Assembly (NCBI GenBank): GCA_044356865.1
Contig: JBIKVN010000038.1
Coordinates: 1 to 17,471 of the forward strand
DNA: 17,471 bases
Direction: 5' to 3'
From: JBEIUL01 sp044356865
GTDB taxonomy: Bacteria; Planctomycetota; Phycisphaerae; Phycisphaerales; SM1A02
Shown here: positions 13,001 through 17,471 of the stretch, piece by piece
Position numbering within the stretch: position 1 is the first letter of the stretch
Layout of the letters: each line of letters opens with the position of its first letter
Program-made: the position numbers and the translations under genes
Notes under the pieces: model-generated
The model's database searches: none
What the model was told of the DNA's origin: nothing
Seen by the model: the letters and a program-made list of their open reading frames with translations, nothing else

Positions 13001-14090
13001 GTCCGTGGTATCGGTGAGTCCGGCTAGTGGGTCGATCGGTGGCGGCACAAGCATCACGATCGTGGGAACGGGTTTCCAAGTTGGAGCCCAAAGTACAACG
13101 GTCCTGATCGGGGGCGTTGTCGCGATGTCGGTGACGGTTGTGAACTCGACCACGCTGACCGCCGTGACGCCTGCCGGTAGCGTGGGTTCGGTAAGCGTGT
13201 CCCTTACAACTCCGGGCGGTACCAGTACGCTTTCTGATGGCTTCACGTACTTCTCAAGTCCGCCTTGGGCTACCGTACTTACGCAGGCTCCTGATCCCTT
13301 GGTGGTGACGAACGCGGCGTACCGGGCGGCGATCGTGGCGACGGGTTTGCCGTGGCGGGTGCGGCACACTCAGACGCAGATCGAGATGCTGTTGATACCG
13401 CCCGGGACCTTCAACATGGGGTGCTCGGCCTCGCCCTCGGATGGGTGGTGCCCCGGCGACGAGAATCCGGTCCACGCCGTCACGCTGACGAACGCCTTCT
13501 ATCTCGGTCGCTACGAGGTGACGCAGGCACAGTGGACGGCGGTGATGGGGTGGAACCCGTCGGGGTTCAAGAACGCTAGCACCGAGGTCCCTGCCGCACA
13601 GGTCCCGCTGCGTCCGGTCGAGAAAGTCACGTGGAACATGATCCAGAACTTCAACACGGCGACGGGACTGCGTTTGCCGACGGAAGCGGAGTGGGAGTAC
13701 GCCTACCGGGCGGGCACGGCGACGGCGTTCCACTCGTTTCCAGGGTATCCGAACGGGACTAACGACGACACGCTGTTCGGGAACATCGCGTGGTTCGGTT
13801 CGAACTCGAACAACCAAACCCGCCCGGTCGGGGGAAAGCAGGCGAATGCGCTCGGCCTGCACGACATGAGCGGTAATGTGTGGGAGTTCGTGAACGACTG
13901 GTATGGGAGCACTTACTACCAGAGTTCGCCGTCGACGAATCCGCCGGGGCCGGCTTCAGGTAGCGATCGGGTGTTGCGTGGCGGCTCGTGCTTCGATAGT
14001 TCCTACTACTGCCGCTCGTCGTACCGTGGCCGCTACATTTCCGGCATGGTCAGCATCAGCTACGGCTTCCGCGTCGCCCGCAACCCCTGA
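10044..14090 (+). CDS. Exported TSP3/dockerin-like/nine-IPT(TIG) protein with C-terminal FGE-sulfatase (C-lectin fold) domain
   Basis: 1348 residues from GTG 10044. Order: signal peptide (about 1-26, RPFLIASLACLLFASAFG); TSP3-like Asp/Cys repeat (34-72, CPDDDTDRDGIVDAIDNC); an unrecognised beta-type segment (about 73-198); a second Asp/Cys stretch (200-250); a dockerin-like pair (253-300, GDLNLDGIVNGDDLAMLLG); nine IPT/TIG domains (305-1071); and an FGE-sulfatase/SUMF1 domain (about 1113-1348: MLLIPPGTFNMGC, YLGRYEVTQAQW, RLPTEAEWEYAYRAGT, GLHDMSGNVWEFVNDWY, RVLRGGS, GFRVAR). True formylglycine-generating enzymes use a Cys pair after GGS. Here Cys1316 and Cys1323 are present, but only the second is at the usual spacing and Asp1318 occupies the other site. 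A binding role is therefore likelier than catalysis. The shape is that of a calcium-stabilised stalk with a lectin-like tip. No PEP-CTERM tail is present. A strong terminator follows. Confidence 0.9.
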   Translation: MRSSRPFLIASLACLLFASAFGLAAPVGPALNACPDDDTDRDGIVDAIDNCQRVSNPEQGDCDGNGVGDACEVTVLSTGDLGSLDGGAAKGSLRGVGLTLMPVTVTVRMIGDLGAADASMSLSLAEVEVATGLFDGMGSACPKVPDEATFTLSAAAWNSLVAASPGGLMTVSIAGNPQVAPEECEGAFAEVTVAISLAGDCNGNGLADACEISGGMLSDCDGDGIPDHCAIEEGLAVDSDADGQPDRCEWARGDLNLDGIVNGDDLAMLLGMWGQVDPPFGDFDGDGLIGAGDLAFLLAAWSPPAPRITSVTPNTGPLEGGTEITIRGGDLGDVNSVRIDGRSASGVTVVSTTEVVAITPPGDFGPKSVTLSTPGGTAIAAEAFTYVSNLNAPTVTSVSPNQGPTAGGTAITITGTNFTGATSVKVGTVLATGLVVVNATTITAVTPPGTAGAKSVSVTTPGGTAALASAFTYFAPPTISSLVPAAGPIAGGTTITINGANLTSTASVTVGGVPAIGVTVLSATKVRVVTPPGSAGGRDVVLTTAWGTVTRTNGFTYFSPPTIATVSPNVGPSIGGTTITITGTNFTGATSVKIGTKVATGLVVVNPTTITAVTPVNTTGPKSVSVTTPGGTATLTNGYTYVAPPTITSVAPVAGPVAGGTTITITGTNLTGTTSVTVGGVAAIGVTVVSATKVTAVTPPGSAGTRDVSITTPWGTATRANAYTYFPPPTISGITPNSGSTLGGTAVTITGTNFTGATSVKVGTKVATGVTVVSPTTITAVTPANTAGAKSVSVTTPGGTVSLASAFTYIFYPAPTITSVTPNAGPVAGGTTITLVGTNLSTTTGVKVGSVPATSVTVVNTSTVTAVTPAGLAGPKDVSITTLGGTATRAGGYTYYAIPTITSVSPNAGPLAGGTQITITGTNFYNGSTNATVTVGGVAATSVTMVNATTVMAVVPTGAQGPQTVSVTTPSGTASLGNGYTYVPAPSVVSVSPASGSIGGGTSITIVGTGFQVGAQSTTVLIGGVVAMSVTVVNSTTLTAVTPAGSVGSVSVSLTTPGGTSTLSDGFTYFSSPPWATVLTQAPDPLVVTNAAYRAAIVATGLPWRVRHTQTQIEMLLIPPGTFNMGCSASPSDGWCPGDENPVHAVTLTNAFYLGRYEVTQAQWTAVMGWNPSGFKNASTEVPAAQVPLRPVEKVTWNMIQNFNTATGLRLPTEAEWEYAYRAGTATAFHSFPGYPNGTNDDTLFGNIAWFGSNSNNQTRPVGGKQANALGLHDMSGNVWEFVNDWYGSTYYQSSPSTNPPGPASGSDRVLRGGSCFDSSYYCRSSYRGRYISGMVSISYGFRVARNP
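10956..13256 (+). repeat. Nine tandem IPT/TIG-coding repeats, about 252-261 bp each
   Basis: Units start at 10956, 11217, 11469, 11721, 11973, 12225, 12480, 12735 and 12996. Each encodes 84-87 residues from (P)PTITSVxPNxGPxxGGTxI to the closing FTYF/YTYV. Units 2, 4 and 6 share TGTNFTGATSVKVGTKVATG, while units 3 and 5 share TVGGVPAIGVTVLSATKV-like sequence and PWGT/AWGT. This gives an A-B-A-B-A pattern that implies duplication of a two-domain, about 504-bp block. Units 8 and 9 carry a three-residue insertion and lower C-ending codon bias. Confidence 0.9.
13989..14063 (+). other. Candidate DGR-type variable region at the 3' end of the FGE domain
   Basis: Between the conserved RVLRGGS (1309-1315) and GFRVAR (1341-1346) lie 25 codons rich in Tyr and Ser. 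Positions that are often Asn (AAC) in template repeats of FGE-type DGR targets are here Phe, Asp, Ser, Tyr, Gly, Met, Ile and so on, mostly as NNC or NNT codons. The spacing from RGGS to GFR equals that of typical targets as I know them. No template repeat or reverse transcriptase is present in the window, and ordinary FGE-like proteins can also diverge here, so this is a hypothesis. Confidence 0.3.
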
Positions 14091-14160
14091 CTGCCCGATC
14101 GACCACTAAAAATCAGCCCCTTTCGCGTTAACATTCCCTGAAGGTCCTTCGTAGCCCTTC

Positions 14161-14196
14161 CAGCCTCGCCTTGACCGGCGGGGCTGTTTTCGTTTT
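14161..14196 (+). terminator. Intrinsic terminator after the IPT/FGE gene
   Basis: Arms 14161-14170 (CAGCCTCGCC) and 14177-14186 (GGCGGGGCTG) form a ten-pair stem with one T-G wobble around the six-base loop TTGACC, followed by TTTTCGTTTT (14187-14196). It lies 70 bases after the stop codon and is the clearest intrinsic terminator in the window. Confidence 0.8.
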
Positions 14197-14233
14197 GGGC
14201 CTCGTCAGCCTGTGGCAACACGGGAGTCTCCCC

Positions 14234-14322
14234 ATGCCTCTGACGGTCAACGTCGGGATCTCGCGCAAGTCTTCGGCGAACTGCCAGCACGCCGGCGTGT
14301 CCACCGATCGCTCGCGTTCCAT
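14234..14322 (+). pseudogene. Truncated N-terminus of a small conserved planctomycete protein
   Basis: ATG 14234 follows GGGAG (14222-14226) at a seven-base spacing. The first residues, MPLTVNVGISRKSSANCQHA then GVS, strongly resemble, from memory, the start of small planctomycete proteins of the form MPLTVNVGxSRKxSxxYQSxGVSxN. After about residue 25 the resemblance ends (TDRSRSIHF), and the frame runs on antisense through the 3' end of the esterase gene as far as 14626, where its composition is shadow-like. The simplest reading is a gene start cut off by a deletion or insertion junction near 14310. A chimeric, still translated 130-residue protein is the alternative. The function of the family is unknown to me. 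Confidence 0.4.
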
Positions 14323-15537
14323 TCACTTCCCGGCAGAGACCTCCGCCACCACCTCCGCCGGATACACCGCCTTCGTATCATCCCTCTCGCCCAGCGTCGC
14401 CGCGATCGTCGCGATGGTCCTCTGCGGTACGCCCCGGAACAGCTCGCGTTCCCCGTCGCCGTCCTTCCGCCGCACGACGACCTCCTTCGAGAGGTCGCAC
14501 ATCGAGTCGTCGAGGCGGATGCGTACCTTCGCGACATCCTTCGCGTCGAGGATGGTGAAGACCTGCCCGTCGCGCCGCACGTCGAGCCGAGCGCCCGCCT
14601 TCGGCTCGTCGACCGCGAGCCAGTAGAGCCGCCGGTGCGTCACGTCGTCCTGCAGCCAGGTGACCCGTTCGGGCCGGATGTTCCGGGCGTTCCGTGCCAT
14701 CCACGGCAGGGCGACCGCGTCGGCGAGGTCCATCCAGTGGCCCTTGCCCTCGTGGATCTCGACGACGTGCGGGTAGCCGCCCGGGTCGGCGGCGGCGAGC
14801 GCGGCGAGCTTCTGCTTCCACTCGCCGGCGATCTTGTTGCGGTCGAAGGCGGCGTCGTTTGCCCCCATGTGCAGGGCGAACGGCAGGTTCCGCAGGCCGT
14901 CGGGGCGAGTCTCGTTCGGGTGGCCCGCCATCATCGCGGCGCCGGCGAAGCGGTCGGCGAGCCGAGGCGCGAGCTGGTAGACGCCGTCGCCGCCGGCCGA
15001 GTAGCCGAGCAGGTAGACGCGGTCGGGGTCGACGTCCTCGAAGACCTGCATGTCGCGGATGAGCGCGGCGAGCAGGGCGTCGACCTCGGGGCGATGCCAG
15101 AGGTCCCAGGTGTCGCCGGGGGCCCGCGGGGCGACGTAGATGCCTTCCGCGGGGCGGTAGAGGCGCTTCTGGTTCTCCCACTGCGAATCGTTCACCGCGG
15201 GCGGGGCGCCGCCGCCGCCATGGAGCGAGATCCAGAGGCTGCGGCCGGACTTTGGCTTCTTCCCGAACGTGGCGTAGGCGAATCGCATGCGGGCGTCGCC
15301 CGCGCGGACCACCCGGTCACGGAACGAGGACGCGTCGAGGTCACGGATCTCCCGCTCGCGACGGGTCCAGAGCGGTGCGGCGGCTCGATCGGCGTCGGCC
15401 CGGGAGAGCGGCTCGGCCGTCCACGGCTCGCTTATCGGCACCGGACCGCGCGCGGCGCGGAGCCGGTCGAGGGCATCGGCCGGCGGGGCAGGTGAGGTCA
15501 GCAGCATCGCGACGGAGAGGGCGAGGGACGATGGCAT
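14323..15537 (-). CDS. Secreted alpha/beta-hydrolase, PHB-depolymerase/esterase-like
   Basis: 404 residues. The start at 15537 is supported by GGAAG about eight bases upstream and by a short signal-like N-terminus (MPSSLALSVAMLLTSPAPPA); open frame further upstream is shadow. The oxyanion-loop motif LWISLHGGGGAPP is at 101-113, the nucleophile elbow GYSAGG puts the catalytic Ser at 180, GANDAAFDR (225-233) is the likely acid region with Asp228, and GKGHWMD (264-270) gives His267. This layout matches esterases of the poly(3-hydroxybutyrate)-depolymerase/feruloyl-esterase type. The C-terminal part (about 290-404) is a beta-rich appendix. The substrate cannot be told. It is convergent with the IPT/FGE gene and its terminator, and divergent from the next exported protein. 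Confidence 0.87.
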   Translation of the reverse strand: MPSSLALSVAMLLTSPAPPADALDRLRAARGPVPISEPWTAEPLSRADADRAAAPLWTRREREIRDLDASSFRDRVVRAGDARMRFAYATFGKKPKSGRSLWISLHGGGGAPPAVNDSQWENQKRLYRPAEGIYVAPRAPGDTWDLWHRPEVDALLAALIRDMQVFEDVDPDRVYLLGYSAGGDGVYQLAPRLADRFAGAAMMAGHPNETRPDGLRNLPFALHMGANDAAFDRNKIAGEWKQKLAALAAADPGGYPHVVEIHEGKGHWMDLADAVALPWMARNARNIRPERVTWLQDDVTHRRLYWLAVDEPKAGARLDVRRDGQVFTILDAKDVAKVRIRLDDSMCDLSKEVVVRRKDGDGERELFRGVPQRTIATIAATLGERDDTKAVYPAEVVAEVSAGK

Positions 15538-15575
15538 GCGGACATCTTCCGCGAGGTTCTCGGTCTCCGTCCACT

Positions 15576-15591
15576 CGATTCGTGCGAATCG
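15576..15591. promoter_or_regulatory. 16-bp perfect inverted repeat upstream of the esterase gene
   Basis: CGATTCG (15576-15582) and CGAATCG (15585-15591) are exact inverted arms around TG, placed 39-54 bases upstream of the esterase start. The size and position suit an operator for a dimeric regulator. The remainder of 15538-15819 shows no clear promoter pair. Confidence 0.35.
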
Positions 15592-15804
15592 TGCGCTCCG
15601 CCGGCCGGACGGGGAGAGGTCCGTTCTTCCTTCGATTTCTTGATTTTCCGGGGATTCAGGGTGGCGAGGCCGGTGGGCCCGTGGCATTCTCGGCGATGGA
15701 CTGTTTATGAACGCTCGGGGGACCGGACGAGGGGTCCATCTCCCGGGCGTACGGGGCTCCGTCGGCCGCATGCGGTTCGTCGAGGCGCCGGTTGAAACGA
15801 TTTC

Positions 15805-15822
15805 GAGGAGAGGTCTTCCGTG
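15805..15822 (+). promoter_or_regulatory. Shine-Dalgarno and GTG start of the TSP3/CGCG-repeat gene
   Basis: GAGGAGAGG (15805-15813) precedes GTG at 15820 by six bases. This selects the GTG start over the in-frame ATG at 15898, which has no ribosome site in front of it. The arrangement repeats the GTG start of the IPT/FGE gene. Confidence 0.6.
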
Positions 15823-17471
15823 GGTTTCCCAAGCAACTCGTCGCTCGTCTCGCCGGATCGCATCCGTCCCGTCTCCCGATCGTCCCCGATCCGCGCGATG
15901 TGGCTGCTGGCGGGATGGTTCGCGCTGGCCGCCGCAGGTCCGGCGCTCGCCCAGGTCGACGGCGACGGCGACGGGATTCCGGACGACTCCGACAACTGCC
16001 CGCTGGTCGCGAACCCCACGCAGCAGGACACCGACGGGGACGGCGTCGGCAACGCCTGCGACAACTGCCCGACGACGGCGAATGCCTCGCAGGCCGACAT
16101 CGACGGCGACGGGATCGGGAACGCGTGCGAGACCGCCGAGTTCCTCGGCTGGGTGTCCGAACCGACGCTGATCGGGCAGAGCCTCGTGCAGAGCCGCGTC
16201 TACGCGGTGTTCAGCGGCGTGAACGGCACGCTGCTCAATGCCTTCGATTTCGACTACCTCTCGGGCAACTTCGCCTCGACCGCGGCGGGATCGTTCCAGC
16301 ACGTCGACTTCCTGACCGGGAACCTGCCCAACTCGGTGGTCGGCACCTGGAGTCCCACGCTTCTCGAGGCAGCGAACGCCGGCGTCGACTCGTTCGTGAC
16401 GGCCGGGGGGACGGTCGCGAGTTTCGGGAACACCACGACCGCGGATCCGGGTTGGGGCATCGCAGCGTTGAACCAGGCGGGCATTCCGGACATGGCGCCG
16501 GGGGCCCAGACGGGCGCGGGTTGGTACAACGGGAACCCGAACAACCTACAGGGCCGCTGCAACCCCGTCACCATGCGAACCCTCGTGGCGGCGTTCACGG
16601 TGCCGTTTGCGAAGAGCGGGACGATCCGGCTCGAGAGCGGATTCAACCAGGGAATCGGCACACCGGTGGCCTACGGCGTCGGGACCTTCCTCGTGGGCGA
16701 CCCGAACGGCGACGCCGACGGCGACGGCGTCCCGAACGCGAACGACGGCTGCCCCTTCGATCCGAACAAGAGTGCCCCGGGCACCTGCGGCTGCGGCGTC
16801 TCCGACGCGGACTCGGACGGCGACGGCACCCCGAACTGCAACGACGGCTGTCCGAATGATCCGAACAAGGTCGCGCCCGGCTTTTGCGGCTGCGGCGTTT
16901 CGGACGCGGACTCGGACGGCGACGGCACCCGCGACTGCTTCGACGGGTGCCCGAGCGATCCGCTGAAGATTGCGCCCGGCGTCTGTGGCTGCGGCACGGC
17001 GGACACGGACAGCGACAGTGACGGCACGCCGAACTGCAACGACGGCTGCCCGACCGATCCGAACAAGACCGCGGCGGGGGTGTGTGGTTGCGGCGTCGCC
17101 GACACCGACAGCGACTCGGACGGCACGCCGAACTGCAACGACGGCTGCCCGGCGGATGCGAACAAGATCGCTCCCGGGATCTGCGGCTGCGGGGTTTCCG
17201 ACGTCGACAGCGACGGTGACGGCACCGCCAACTGCCTCGACAACTGCCCGACCGACGCGAACAAGACCGAGCCCGGCACCTGCGGCTGCGGCGTGAGCGA
17301 CGTCGACACCGACGGCGACCAGACCGCAGACTGCAACGACGGCTGCCCGACCGATGCGAACAAGATCGCGGCTGGCATCTGCGGCTGCGGCGTGAGCGAC
17401 GTCGACACCGATGGCGACCAGACCGCCGACTGCAACGACGGCTGTCCGACCGATGCGAACAAGATCGCGGC
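15820..17471 (+). CDS. Exported calcium-binding protein with TSP3 motifs and CGCG tandem repeats (3' end outside window)
   Basis: At least 550 residues from GTG 15820, open to the window end. A long n-region precedes the signal core MWLLAGWFALAAAGPALAQ (27-45), with likely cleavage after ALA. Residues 46-103 are TSP3-type motifs (DGDGDGIPDDSDNCP, DTDGDGVGNACDNCP, DIDGDGIGNACE). Residues about 107-290 are an unrecognised, probably beta-rich domain with few charges (EFLGWVSEPTLIGQSLVQSR onward). From about 291 the protein is built of 33-residue repeats of the type DGDGTPNCNDGCPxDPNK, xAPGxCGCGVSD. The Asp-rich loops should bind calcium and the paired cysteines may form disulfides or bind metal. 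By analogy this is a surface or matrix protein. Whether it ends in a sorting tag for the upstream exosortase cannot be seen. Confidence 0.88.
   Translation, partial: MGFPSNSSLVSPDRIRPVSRSSPIRAMWLLAGWFALAAAGPALAQVDGDGDGIPDDSDNCPLVANPTQQDTDGDGVGNACDNCPTTANASQADIDGDGIGNACETAEFLGWVSEPTLIGQSLVQSRVYAVFSGVNGTLLNAFDFDYLSGNFASTAAGSFQHVDFLTGNLPNSVVGTWSPTLLEAANAGVDSFVTAGGTVASFGNTTTADPGWGIAALNQAGIPDMAPGAQTGAGWYNGNPNNLQGRCNPVTMRTLVAAFTVPFAKSGTIRLESGFNQGIGTPVAYGVGTFLVGDPNGDADGDGVPNANDGCPFDPNKSAPGTCGCGVSDADSDGDGTPNCNDGCPNDPNKVAPGFCGCGVSDADSDGDGTRDCFDGCPSDPLKIAPGVCGCGTADTDSDSDGTPNCNDGCPTDPNKTAAGVCGCGVADTDSDSDGTPNCNDGCPADANKIAPGICGCGVSDVDSDGDGTANCLDNCPTDANKTEPGTCGCGVSDVDTDGDQTADCNDGCPTDANKIAAGICGCGVSDVDTDGDQTADCNDGCPTDANKIA
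16735..17471 (+). repeat. 99-bp tandem repeats encoding Asp-rich CGCG units
   Basis: Units begin (at the Asn/Asp-Cys position) at 16735, 16834, 16933, 17032, 17131, 17230, 17329 and 17428, exactly 99 bases apart, and run off the window. Each encodes a DxDxDGDGTxxC loop, NDGCPxDxNK and a CGCG pair. The last two copies are nearly identical, including a distinctive GDQTADCNDG variant, pointing to recent duplication. All are in frame and fully coding. Confidence 0.93.

Noticed and set aside
13380..14090. Calling the FGE domain an active formylglycine-generating enzyme
   Set aside because: Only one of the two catalytic Cys positions is kept, no sulfatase gene is adjacent, and the domain is the tip of an adhesin-like protein.
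14091..14322. DGR template repeat, accessory gene or reverse transcriptase near the candidate variable region
   Set aside because: I looked for an A-rich near-copy of the FGE 3' end and for reverse-transcriptase motifs across the window and found neither.
15538..16302. Upstream extension of the esterase frame
   Set aside because: The extension is Arg/Pro-rich and overlaps the start of the divergent gene; the ATG at 15537 has a ribosome site and signal peptide.
16671..17462. Repetitive 263-residue minus-strand frame over the CGCG repeats
   Set aside because: It is the antisense of the 99-bp repeats; the plus strand has the signal peptide, ribosome site and calcium-loop motifs.
16735..17471. 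Regularly spaced repeats that could suggest a CRISPR array
   Set aside because: The whole 99-bp unit is repeated and coding, with no unique spacers and no cas genes.

Overview
The window looks like a piece of a high-GC planctomycete chromosome. The strongest evidence is the adjacent pair of secreted proteins at 5332-9763: a DUF1549/DUF1553 (PSCyt2/PSD1) protein with a CxxCH motif, followed by a Tat-exported DUF1501 protein. That pair is a hallmark of Planctomycetes. An exosortase, thrombospondin-type-3 (TSP3) calcium-binding repeats and dockerin-like GDLNxDGxVNxxD repeats fit the same phylum. No rRNA, tRNA, CRISPR array, integrase or transposase was found. The species cannot be named from the sequence.

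Layout. 1-2482: the 3' end of a Gfo/Idh/MocA oxidoreductase (+) overlaps, tail to tail, a secreted TlpA-like thioredoxin with a TPR tail (-). Divergent from the latter is folD (+), whose catalytic Lys and Gln positions are changed. 2496-4823: an exosortase fused to an EpsI domain lies downstream of a small carboxymuconolactone-decarboxylase/AhpD-like gene (both -). A STAS-domain gene (+) diverges from this pair across a 20-bp near-perfect palindrome. 4824-5331: no intact gene, but a probable frameshifted gene remnant on the minus strand and a 12-bp tandem repeat.

5332-9763: the DUF1549/DUF1553 and DUF1501 pair, very likely one operon. 10044-14090: a 1348-residue exported protein consisting of a signal peptide, TSP3-like segments, a dockerin-like segment, nine IPT/TIG (Ig-like) domains and a C-terminal FGE-sulfatase (C-type-lectin fold) domain. 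The last 33 codons have the layout of the variable region of diversity-generating-retroelement (DGR) targets. A clear intrinsic terminator follows, then a short conserved-looking N-terminus that seems truncated. 14323-15537 (-): a secreted alpha/beta-hydrolase of the PHB-depolymerase/esterase type. 15820-17471 (+, cut by the window end): a second exported calcium-binding protein ending in 99-bp Cys/Asp-rich tandem repeats.

Theme. The right half is devoted to exported, repeat-built proteins. The most interesting object is the TIG-stalk protein with an FGE/C-lectin tip, an invasin-like architecture and a possible DGR target. No reverse transcriptase or template repeat is visible here, so the DGR idea needs the rest of the genome.
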